Assembly: GCA_027625915.1 (NCBI GenBank)
Contig: JANTQA010000036.1
Coordinates: 12,793,001-12,857,000, forward strand
Direction: 5' to 3'
Origin: Anaeramoeba flamelloides
Taxonomy: Eukaryota > Metamonada > Anaeramoebidae
Length of the DNA: 64,000 bases
Made by a program: the position numbers and the translations under genes
Notes under the pieces: generated by a model
Told to the model about the DNA's origin: nothing
The model's input: only the letters and a program-made list of their open reading frames with translations
Databases searched by the model: none
Part shown: positions 44,801 through 53,117 of the stretch, piece by piece
How the letters are laid out: every line of letters begins with the position of its first letter
How positions within the stretch are numbered: the first letter of the stretch is position 1

Positions 44801-46744
44801 GTATCTACTTCCTTAAATGAATATAAAACTAAAAAAATCTTGGTGGTATTTGTAAATAGAAAATTTCAAAAAAATTTTACTACATCTTGAAATTGAAAAA
44901 CAAAGTCAAAAATCCGATGAATACAAGACCTAACTTTTAATGATATTTTCCGAAATGAATTATTGTTTTTAATAGTTTGATCTATTTTTCTCATTTTTGA
45001 AAAGTTCAAAATTCAACATATTTATTTATGAATTATTTCAAAAAAAAAAATATTTTCTTTGAAAGAAGATTGAAATCTTATTTTCAAAGTTGGTGTTTAA
45101 AAATACACTTTAAAAATGAAACCACCAAGTTTTTGGAATAACCCAATATAAAAATCAACACAATTTCATTAAAATTACAAGAATTATTTTAAAATTGAAA
45201 AAAAATAAAATTTGTTTATTCAAAGAAACAGTTCGAATCAATTTTTTCATTTTATTAAATAAAAAAATACGAGAAAAACAACCAAACCATAAATAAAAAA
45301 TTCTCCCAAAATACTTTTTTCAAACCTGGAAAATTCAACTTATAACCAAAAGAAATACTTTTTAATTTGATTATTTTTAAATAAATAAATAATAACCCAA
45401 TCTTAATTATTACAGTGTGTTAGTAATAAATTAAAGGATTAAAAGTCTCAATAGGCTTTTTTTTATTATTTCTGAATTTTTTAAAGATTTTCAAGCCAAT
45501 AAAATTAATTCAAATCAATAACTCTTAAAAAAAAAAAATAATAGATATTATCAAATAACTGATTTTAATACTAAGAGTCCCTTGTTTATACTCTTAATAT
45601 TTGAAAAAGAATATAGCCTAGTCTTTTAAATTTCAAGAAATTTAATAAATATTTGTGTATAAAAATTAATGATCAATTTTTTAGATAATAAGTGATTAAA
45701 TATTTGATTTATTTTTATTGTATTTTTAAAATAAGATCAAATTTTCAATTTTATTTGTTCATACAGACTCTCAGAAATTAAGTTAAAAGTGGGATTTCTT
45801 GGAAATAAAAATGTTTGGAAAATTTTTCTATTTTTAGATTTATCCAAAAATCCCAACAAAAAAAGGAATTTGATATTCTGACTGGAAATTAATTGGTAAA
45901 AATGAACTCTTTTAAAAATGATTATTCATTTTTCTAAAGTTGATAAATGAAGTTGACTTATAAAGTTTAATCTTATCCTTGTGCTTATAATTACTCTATT
46001 ACCTTTGGGAAAAAAAATGAATAAGAGTTACTAGTCACTGAAAGTGAAAAAAATAATTGTATTAAGAGATAATTTTTATCCTTAGGAACTAGATTGTTAT
46101 TCTCTTCTGGGGTCTATTATTGGCGGACAATACTATACAAATATGGTTGATTTTCAAATCGCTGTCTTCTCGTGAAAATGGTCAATTCAAAAGCACTTTT
46201 CATTTTTGTTCCACAACAGCACGATCTGTTCGATCATAAAATAATCTGAGAAACAAACATTCTCAGGTTTTCAATACTTTGTCTTTGGCAAGAATTTGTA
46301 TCCAATTAAAAAACAAAACCGTGGGATGATATTGAAAATGGAGTGAGTATTTGAAGATCGGAGGTTTCTTCTTTGATTTGAAGTGTTAAAAAGAACAACA
46401 AACGATCTTGGAACGAATTTTTATGTGAATCAAAAAAACGCTTACCTTCTTTTTTTTCAAGGGTGCGGGTTTGTCTAATAGAAAAAAAAAGAGAAAAAGG
46501 AAAAAAAAAAAGAATTCAATACTTCTAAATTAAAGCTTAGACCTTGCAATGAATAAGGTTTCATTATCAAATTAAAAATTCCATTCTCGCTTTGTATTAG
46601 CTTTGAGTTTGTTGTTGTGTTGAGATTCCATTTGCCTGTAAAACGATTGGCTAGAAGTGGCTCTGTTACATTTGGTACAGTAATGGATTGGGTTTGGAAA
46701 AGTAATAATAATGCTAATACAGAAAGGAAGATATTCAAAGGCAT
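35866..46744 (-). CDS. FLY1/Tul1-like transmembrane RING E3 ligase, five exons over 10.9 kb
   Basis: Membrane-embedded ubiquitin ligase of the Tul1/FLY1 (Dsc-type) family, acting in Golgi and endosomal quality control. Minus-strand exons: 46523..46744, 40978..41403, 36859..36894 (tentative), 36217..36804, 35866..36081, all phase 0, giving 495 residues. Exon 1 has a signal peptide (PLNIFLSVLALLLLF) and NRFTGKWNLN, like plant FLY1 NITGTYRGTWKF. Exon 2 is the luminal domain with DIKLFGSLNSPNCDINL and the start of membrane segment 1. The 36-nt exon supplies its end (SIILIYLNYNKK). Exon 4 carries KVSILTIGIQ, FCIHLTIGML, FSVFELRYLLFIWKSNRPE, FWVPQIILNA, RLAMPIYLL and YGSRFFIP. Exon 5 has FLPKKYDY and a RING-H2 finger: C447, C450, C466, H468, H471, C474, C485, C488. 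Introns are 5119, 4083, 54 and 135 nt. The two large ones are packed with repeats. Shorter than yeast Tul1 (about 758), closer to plant FLY1. Confidence 0.87.
37235..37790 (+). repeat. LINE foldback tail in E3 ligase intron 2
   Basis: Starts with GTGCCGTAGAGTGCCGTAGA (37259-37280), then an A hairpin (37292-37350), B/D-type arms (TTTTTTTTAGTTTAATAAA and AAAAAGTAAAAAAAAACC), nested C arms (37446-37625) and further A/B pieces. Upstream 37145-37235 encodes a short conserved end (NSRLWNLL, FLSGFYP) that recurs at 43210-43290. Confidence 0.72.
37890..38280 (+). repeat. Dispersed repeat, partner of 20330-20720
   Basis: Same-orientation second copy, directly downstream of the LINE tail, inside the E3 ligase intron. 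Shares GTAAATTACACTCTA, TTATGTTTAAAAA, AAGCAATTGGT and CAATGCTA blocks. Confidence 0.65.
38619..39182 (+). mobile_element. Inverted-repeat element, copy of 3690-4224
   Basis: Left end AACTCCATATCACCCAAAAG; the complement of the right end has TCCTTTCAAACAAAGGG. The body follows the 3690 copy in order, with small indels. Non-coding. Confidence 0.6.
39599..39966 (+). repeat. Repeat, inverted partner at 42692-43049
   Basis: The complement of 42692-43049 matches this stretch: AACAACAATG.TCATTTTGAT, AATTGAAGATCAAA, TGCAAATGAATTATGTTTCT, GAAAAAATGTGAAAAAAATG and GTAATTTAC. The pair brackets exon 2 of the E3 ligase gene. Confidence 0.78.
39972..40192 (-). mobile_element. Small MITE, copy 2
   Basis: Inverted copy of 17925-18146 with ends GGCCAAATTTCAATTTTAGG and TTTTTGAAATTAAGCTT. 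High similarity by eye in the interior makes it one of the younger repeat pairs here. Confidence 0.75.
40200..40530 (+). repeat. Repeat, direct partner at 41620-41965
   Basis: Shares AGTT.AAAGAAT, TTTGGAAATAATTTTG.TTTT, TTTTGTTTTCATTT, TTATGTAA.CTGTTT, AATGATTGATA and TTAGTTGATG.TATCT..C with 41620-41965. The two direct copies lie on either side of exon 2 of the E3 ligase gene. A third, inverted copy is at 51240-51500. Confidence 0.65.
41620..41965 (+). repeat. Repeat, direct partner of 40200-40530
   Basis: Second copy, in intron 1 of the E3 ligase gene. Ends in TTGATTGATCGATCAATAAT, itself close to a palindrome. Confidence 0.65.
42692..43049 (-). repeat. Repeat, inverted partner of 39599-39966
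   Basis: Inverted copy in intron 1 of the E3 ligase gene. Its outer end carries CAGTCAAAGGG, similar to the ends of the 3690/38619 element family. Confidence 0.75.
43100..43815 (+). repeat. LINE foldback tail, interrupted by a younger element
   Basis: A-type hairpin at 43338-43405 (TTTTCCAGGCTTTAAAAG and CTTTTAAATTCTGGAAAA) after GTGCAGATAAGTGCC, then a second hairpin whose left arm is cut at 43446 and resumes at 43706, ending ACAATAAAAAAAACCTAACAG, and an A-run at 43803-43816. Confidence 0.7.
43447..43705. mobile_element. 259-bp MITE inserted in a LINE-tail hairpin
   Basis: Ends CCCTAAGAAAAAACTTTTC and (complement of right end) CCCTAATAAAAAAAGTTTTT. Flanked by AAT on both sides, and removing one AAT plus the element restores the hairpin arm GAAAAATAAACC. 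The interior is rich in TTATAAC/GTTATAA. Clear relative age: younger than its host LINE tail. Confidence 0.78.
43848..44110 (+). repeat. Imperfect 160-bp tandem duplication
   Basis: AGATTCATTGGGTGTATTTG at 43848 recurs as AGATTTATTGGATGTGTTTG at 44007, each followed by ATTATTTATTTTT and CAAAATAAT. Confidence 0.55.
44960..46040 (+). repeat. 1.1-kb dispersed repeat, partner of 12000-13100
   Basis: Second copy, in intron 1 of the E3 ligase gene. See the partner for shared blocks; the similarity spans the whole kilobase with many small indels. Confidence 0.65.
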
Positions 46745-46966
46745 TTTACAAAAAATGTCAAAACTCTTGAGTCATTTTTTATTCTGTTTGAGATTCTTAA
46801 TATTTTGAATTAGAGATTTAAGGTTTGCTAGGAAATTTACTCAATTTTTTGAGTCCTTTAAGGGAAATATAACACTTTTCAATTGTTTGTTTGTCTCAAT
46901 TTTCTAATTTAGAGATTTTCCTAACTAAATGAAATAATAATTTCTCTTTCTCATTTTTTTCTTTTG
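46745..46966. promoter_or_regulatory. 222-bp divergent promoter region
   Basis: Separates the start codon of the E3 ligase (46744, minus) from the inferred first start codon of the kexin-like protease (46967, plus). Both leaders and promoters must fit here. T-rich on one side and A-rich on the other; no specific motif can be named. Confidence 0.55.
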
Positions 46967-49261
46967 ATGGTTTTTACCAAACATTCTATCCTAATTGTAT
47001 GAATTTAATTCTTTTTAATTTTAGTACCACACTTTTTTTCTTTCTTTTTTTTTAGTTTCAAAAAACACTTGAAAAATTCTCCGATTAATATCTCGAATAA
47101 ATTTTCCTTTTTTTAAAAAATAAAAATGATCCACAACCCAAATTATAAAAAACAAAATCCGACAATAAAAGTACCAACAACACAATCACTAATTTGGATT
47201 TTTAAACTTGTGTTTTTTCAAAGTTTTCCTTTCAGGATAATTTTGATCCAACTTTTCTTTTTAAATCGATTTTTTCCAGAAACAAACCATTGGTTGGTAT
47301 AAAAAAACACAACCCAATTTTGTTTTTCTTTTCCACCACAAAAAAATTCACCAATGTTTTGGAACAAAAAAATTAAAAAAAACAACAAAAAAAAATAGTT
47401 TTCTTTTCTTGTTTTCTGTACCTTGGTGTGTTGTAAAACAAAGAGTTTTGAAAAGGCCAACCACAAAGAACCAAAACAAACAAGAACACTGACAAGCGGA
47501 GAAATTGTTGTTGCACTAAAAAAAGGTGTCTCTGTTGAGCAATTTGCAGAATCCACAGGGCTAATTTTTGTCAGAAAACTCAAAACAAATCTTCCAAGGT
47601 ATTTGTTTAAGCACCAAAACAGTCGTGTAGGAAGATCAATCTTTGAAAGTGTTGACAAAGATGCACTTGATGAATACACAAGCGGCTATGAAGAAAATGC
47701 GTTTTTGGCAAGCTATGTCAAAGACTTTGCCCCCGACGATCCCTTGTACGCTGAGCAGTTCCACTTAGAAAACACTGGCCAATTTGATGGTGTTAAGGGT
47801 GTTGACATTAATGTGAAACCTGTTTGGGAAGAAGAGAACTTTGGTGACGGCATTAAGGTCGTGATAGTTGACGATTCTCTGCTCAAGGATCACGCAGACA
47901 TTCAGCCAAATTTCCAATCGGAGGGCTCGTGGGACTACTGCCTCAAGGTCAGCGATCCAAGTGGCGAATCGAGCAACTTCCATGGCACTGCCTGCGCAGG
48001 CCTTGCTTCGGGCGCGGCAAACAATGGCCTCTGTGGGATCGGGGTCGCGCCCAAATCCAAGATCGTTGGACGAAGGCTGATCTGCTCGGGCGCCACGAAC
48101 GCCGATTACGCAGAAGCCATGAGCGACGAAAGCCAAACCAGGATCGACATCTCAAGTAATAGCTGGGGCCCCAAGGGATGCGATTCAGAATACTGTACCT
48201 TTTATGACTACTCGACAACCGTATATGATGCAATTATCGACGGAACAATAAACGGCAGAGACGGCAAGGGGATCGTTTACGTCTTTGCCGCAGGCAATGA
48301 GGGCCAATGGGGCGGGGATGTGAACCAATATGACTACGCCAAGATTTTGCAGGTGATCTCCGTTGCATCGGTGGACAACACAGGCAGCCATCCGAAGTAC
48401 TCCAACCGTGGCACGTCGATCTTGGTTTCCTCCGTGTCCAGTGGCGACTTAGCCAAGATTCGTACAATAGGCAGCGCATCAAACGAGGAATGCCTCTCTT
48501 CATTTACGGGCACGTCTGCCGCCACGCCAATGGTTGCCGGCGTAGTTGCTCTTCTGCTTAGCAAATACCCAGATCTGTCCTTTTGGGACGTGCAAGCATT
48601 ACTTATCGAATCTGCGACGGTAATTGATTATGATTTATACGACACAGACGGATGGATCACAAACGGCGCAGATTACAAATACCACACCCACTATGGCTTT
48701 GGCCTTGTCGATGCAGGATCTTTATTAACCATGGCGAAAGATTGGCAAAATCTTGAAGACTTTGGTAGCTACGACAGCAACACGATCTCGGTAAACCTAC
48801 CGATCCCAGATGACGATGAAGAGGGAATTTCAAGCACCTTTGAAGTCTCCGAAGACAACTCCTTAACATTAATTGGCGGCGTGATCATTCACTTAACTGT
48901 AAAGCATGAAAGAATTGGAGACATCCAAGTCCAATTAACTTCGCCAGAAGGCACAACGGCTCAAGTTATTGAAAAAACAACCAATTTTGAACAAACTAGT
49001 TTTTCAAATTATTATCTTTCAGTAAAAAGCTTTTATTCGGAAAAAAGTAAAGGCACTTGGAAAATTACCATCATCGACGATTATGAACTAGATAAGGGTA
49101 ATTTTACCAATTGGTCAATTTCATTTTATGGAATTAAGGGAGAAAAACCAACAACACCAACAAAGCCAAACAGACAAATTAATTCCAGTAATACAATCAT
49201 CTTGAATTGGTCGTTTTTTATTATACAATTAATTCTATTCTCAATATATTTACTATCTTAA
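46967..49261 (+). CDS. Kexin/furin-like proprotein convertase (subtilase S8B)
   Basis: Secretory-pathway endoprotease that would cleave proproteins after basic residues. Proposed exons are 46967..46996 and 47399..49261 (donor GTATGA, acceptor TAG, phase 0), giving 630 residues. The short first exon joined to FSFLVFCTLVCC makes a good signal peptide; without it the frame has no ATG, only a stop just upstream. A prodomain (about 25-115) is followed by the catalytic domain with D168 (VVIVDDS), H205 (HGTACAG), oxyanion N310 (AAGNEG) and S383 (GTSAATPMVAG), plus SNSWGPKGC and ANNGLCGIGVAP as in furin. The P domain covers about 450-585 (GDIQVQLTSPEG, GTWKITIIDD), which marks the kexin branch. The end is hydrophobic (FFIIQLILFSIYLLS) with no cytosolic tail, suggesting a GPI-anchor signal or tail anchor rather than yeast-like Kex2 topology. 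Catalytic-domain codons (47900-48800) are unusually GC-rich. Exon 1 is inferred. Confidence 0.88.
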
Positions 49262-49729
49262 ACCCCTTTCATTATTATTCATTCAATTTTTGGTTTTTGA
49301 ATTCATTCTCATCAAGTTATTTAGGTTGTTTGATTAATAATTTTTTTTCTAATCAAAAATTTTCAAAAAATAAATCTGAAAAAAAAAAAAAAGAAAAGTT
49401 ATTAAAGTCCTAATGGAGGTATAAAAACAACCAAAGTACACAGAAACAAACACTTTTTTTTTTTTTTTTTGTAGTTGTAAAAATAACAAAAAAAAAATTG
49501 CAAAATTTGTTTTTATGTACCATTAGGGCTATAATATTTGTTAATAAATCTTGTTTAAATATTATTTTATCAAGATACTTTTTCTTTTTATACAAAAAAA
49601 AATTGTTATTTTTTTTTATTTTATTGTTAATTAGATGAATTAAGTTTTAATTTTGATTTTATAATTGGGATTGTTTGAACGAAGGCAAAAAAAAAAACTT
49701 ATTATCATTCTCAGTAGGTGATTTTTTAA
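49262..49729. other. Spacer after the kexin gene
   Basis: AT-rich with several A and T runs. No gene. Confidence 0.4.
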
Positions 49730-50157
49730 GACCGACTTCAGAGGATCATAATAAACCAATTTTTTAATAAAGACACATTATTTATTTTATCATTAGTTAA
49801 TGATAAAGAAAATAATGACTGTATTAAAATTTCTCAACAAAAATTTAGAAATTAGGAAAGTGCCGTAGAGTGCTGTCAAGTGCCTAGGTTTTCTTGAGGT
49901 TTTCTGTTTTATTTGTTAAGTGTTCTAGATTTTTTTTAATTTAAGAAATAAACTGAAAATTAAATAAATTTTCAGTTTATTTCTTAAATTAAAAAAAAAC
50001 TAATGTCAAGTGCCTTAGAGTGACTAGGTTTTTTTAACTTTTTGGAATAAAAAGAAAATTAAATAAATTTTCTCTACATTTCAAAAATTAAAAAAAATCT
50101 AACCACTGTAAGAGGAAACTAATTTTCTCTCCCTTCAAAAAAAAAAAAAAAAAAAAA
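49730..50157 (+). mobile_element. 5'-truncated LINE insertion with poly(A)
   Basis: Open 42-codon frame NKDTLFILSLVNDKENN...ISQQKFRN ending at TAG 49853-49855, then AGTGCCGTAGAGTGCTGTCA, C/D and B hairpins (49885-50100), a terminal hairpin (AGAGGAAACTAATTTTCTCTC) and about 20 A. Possible target duplication ATTTTTTAAGA (49721) and ATTTTTTAGA (50159). This is the best preserved 3' end, so probably the youngest LINE copy. Confidence 0.75.
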
Positions 50158-51658
50158 TAATTTTTTAGAGATGAATCAAATTGGAAGGGTTATTATTTGC
50201 AGCGACCCTAGTTAACATTTATCAAAAAAGATAATTCAACTCATTAAAAAAAATTCTTACAAATTTATTCTCAAAATAAAAAAAATTAAAAAGAACAGAA
50301 TTAAAATTATACAACTTGAAAATATTGTCTTATTTTGATCTAAATTATTGCTTTTTTTTCTTTATTTTGTACATGTTGAAAAATACTCAAATAAAAAGTG
50401 TTAATTTTTTTTAAGAATCTTAGTTTTTTTGATTTTCAAAAATTATAATAACTCCTTATGATTGCTTTAACACAATTTGTAATTTTTATTTAACTGAACT
50501 CTCTTCAATTTTGAATAATTAGAGAACTAACATACCTAGTAGAAAATTAATCACAATTAACAAAAAAAAATAACTTTATAATTTTTAAAAATCAGAAAAA
50601 ATGAATTTTGTAAATGTAGTAAAGAATCGAGTCTTTGGAATAATACATTTAACTTTTATTTAGAAACAAGAGATTATTTATCATATGTTTTAAACTTGAT
50701 TGTATACCCCCAATGAATATAATTTATCGAAATTTTTAACTACATAAACAAAATGGTTTCTTTTTTTAAAAAAAAACAATACAAAATTAGCAAACAAAAT
50801 TGTGAATTTATGTAAACTTTCAAGTATAAATACAAAAAAGAAATCCCATTTAAAAACTTATCAACACTCAAATATTTTTTCAAACTCTTATTTAATATCA
50901 ATCCAAAAAATTTAAAAAATACCAAAATTCCCTAATTTAATACTAATATTGTGTTTATTTTGTTACATTAACGGAACTCCAATTCAAAATTTTTAAAATC
51001 ACAAAAACTCCAAAATTCAATTTTTGAAAAAATAATCTTTTTTCATCAATTCCCGAAGAAATACCATATTAGAACCATTTACTAATTGAAATTTTAATGG
51101 TTTTTTATAAATTACAATATTAACAAAATAAAAAATAAATAATTATCAATACTAAGAAATCAAGGGTGTGCTGTTAAAAATTTTGGAGATGGACAAAAAA
51201 AAAAAAAACATTAGTTAATTTGTAAAAATTCTATTTAGAATATTGATCAATCAAATGTTTAGATATCATCTACTAACTTTATTTGAGTTCTTCTATTTGG
51301 AAAAAATCAACTTTAACCTTTTATCAATCAATCGATGAAAAATATTTGATCGACTGAAACAAGTTATGTAATTTCAAAAAATGAAATGAAAACCAAAAAC
51401 TAAAAGATGAAAAAATTATTTACATATTTTTCAAAAATCAAAATTCATTTCCAATTTGAATGAAATTGTATTATTGTGATTATTTGGGCTTTTTTTCTGT
51501 GTGAAAAATTTTGAATTTTAGTTTGTGAATTTTTTTTAAAAAAAGAAGATGATGAATTATATTAAATACTAAAAAAAAATATTTGTAAAGAAAAAAATAA
51601 AAACACGAACAGCATTTTAAAAAACAATATTTATATATCTTTGCAGTTTTGTTTAATA
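50158..51658. other. Intergenic, AT-rich
   Basis: No gene recognised. It contains the inverted third copy (51240-51500) of the repeat seen at 40200 and 41620. Confidence 0.5.
51240..51500 (-). repeat. Inverted third copy of the 40200/41620 repeat
   Basis: Complement reads AATCACAATAATACAATTTC, TTTTTGAAAAATATG, TTTTGGTTTTCATTTCATTT and AGATGATATCTAAACATTTG, as in 41680-41900. Confidence 0.65.
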
Positions 51659-51853
51659 CAATCAGTTTCAAATTTAAGGTACAACCTTTCAACGAAATTT
51701 AAGGCACAAAAAAATTTCAAATTAAGGCACAAAATTTGGAATTTTTTTTTATACAAATTATTTTACTAGTATCTGAATTTTGTGCTTTAATTTGAGATTT
51801 TTTTTGTACCTTAATTTTCATTGAAGTTTGTGCCTTAAAAGTGGAACTGACTG
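51659..51853. mobile_element. 195-bp TA-flanked MITE, copy 2
   Basis: TA on both sides; ends CAATCAGTTTCAAATTTAAG and (complement) CAGTCAGTTCCACTTTTAAG. Same length as copy 1 at 21567 and similar throughout. Confidence 0.82.
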
Positions 51854-52289
51854 TACAACTTTTCTAAAAATTTTATATCAGTACTTTTAATGCCACTTAA
51901 ATTAATTTTAAAAACTAAAAATTTTTATTGGTTTTGTTTTCGTTCGAGAAAAAAAAAAAAAAAAAAAAAGGTAAAAATGAAAAGTAAAATAAAAAAGATC
52001 AATATAAATATATATCTACATAACCTAAGAATGATATTTTTTAAAAATATTATCCTTTATCTGCCTTTTTATATGTTTAATTATTTAAAAAAAACATAAA
52101 CGTAAAATTTATCACCGCAAACCAAATTAAAATAATATAAAAAATGTATATTTTTATACCAACTTGATTCATTTGATTGGAGCTTTTAATTTGACATTTT
52201 TGAGAGTGAATGTGAAAATTATTTCTATTTCATTTTTTTTTTTTTGCAATTTTATATTCACATTTGGTATATCTTCATATTAAGAGATT

Positions 52290-53117
52290 TTAATGTTTCT
52301 TCCATTTAATTGTGAATACTTTGATAAAATTATTCAAATTTATATAATAGGACAAACTTGAATTTTTATTGATTAAAAAAAAATCACCAATATCTAATAA
52401 TTCGTTTTCATCAATTCCATCCATTTCCTTTAAATCAATTTCATTAAAATATAAAAATTTAATAAATAAGTTCATTGCTTTAAACGATCTATTGCTATAA
52501 TCATTGATTTGTGAGGTTTTTTCTTCAACACTTAAAAACATCCCTCTAAAGAATTCTGATCTACTCTGGAGTATTAGTTTATGTACTTTAATTTCTTTGT
52601 TTTCACAAATTATACTAAAATCTTTTGTTTCATCCATGTAATACATTTTTTTAAGATCATTTGTAAATAATTTAGATTCTGGGTTTTTTATATCTAGTTT
52701 ATTAAAAATGTTTTTGATTGAAAATAATTTATTGAATTTAATTCCATAAATCCACTTAACAAACTCTAAAATATCTTTTTGGTTGAAATTGGAAATAATT
52801 TTTGTAACCTCCTCAATTTTTTTATTAGTTCGAAGCTCAACTAACAATTTATGGATTCTTATACCCTTCCAAACATTATCTGTGAGTTCTTGATTTACTA
52901 ACAATCTTAAAAAGTCCTGTTTAAGGCTATACTGTGTACGAAATAATTGATGTAATAATTTCCCTGTGTATGGATTTTTCTTTGTATCTTTAGTCAATTT
53001 TGATTTTGGTATATATGGAATCAACAAAGCGAGATTCTTAAGTATATTCTGAATTTTTGTTATATCTAATAAACTCGAAAGTATATCGGTTAGGTTTGTA
53101 ATCGCATTTCGAGCTTT
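52290..53117 (-). CDS. Double BTB-domain protein, 5' exon not found
   Basis: The last exon encodes 275 residues. An N-terminal helical part (ARNAITNLTDILSSLLDI) leads to a degenerate first BTB-like region (NQELTDNVWKGIRIHKLLVE, FVKWIYGI) and then a canonical BTB/POZ domain (DFSIICENKEIKVHKLILQS, RSEFFRGMF, SFKAMNLFIKFLY, ELLDIGDFFLI). BTB domains dimerise and often recruit CUL3 ligases. This tandem arrangement, with FRGMF and a conserved HKLL in the first unit, is one I associate with Anaeramoeba. Residues are open back to an AG acceptor (TTTATAG, exon edge 53117), and no ATG precedes it in frame, so an upstream exon must supply the start. A candidate ATG near 53390 (MGRKQFNL) followed by GTTTAT would keep frame but is weak. 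Lys/Asn/Ile-rich composition is like neighbouring genes. Confidence 0.75.
   Translation of the reverse strand, partial: KARNAITNLTDILSSLLDITKIQNILKNLALLIPYIPKSKLTKDTKKNPYTGKLLHQLFRTQYSLKQDFLRLLVNQELTDNVWKGIRIHKLLVELRTNKKIEEVTKIISNFNQKDILEFVKWIYGIKFNKLFSIKNIFNKLDIKNPESKLFTNDLKKMYYMDETKDFSIICENKEIKVHKLILQSRSEFFRGMFLSVEEKTSQINDYSNRSFKAMNLFIKFLYFNEIDLKEMDGIDENELLDIGDFFLINKNSSLSYYINLNNFIKVFTIKWKKH

Noticed and set aside
47765-48870. Several long overlapping open frames on both strands inside the kexin gene
   Set aside because: They appear only where the gene is GC-rich and stop codons are scarce. None has domains, while the sense frame has all subtilase motifs.
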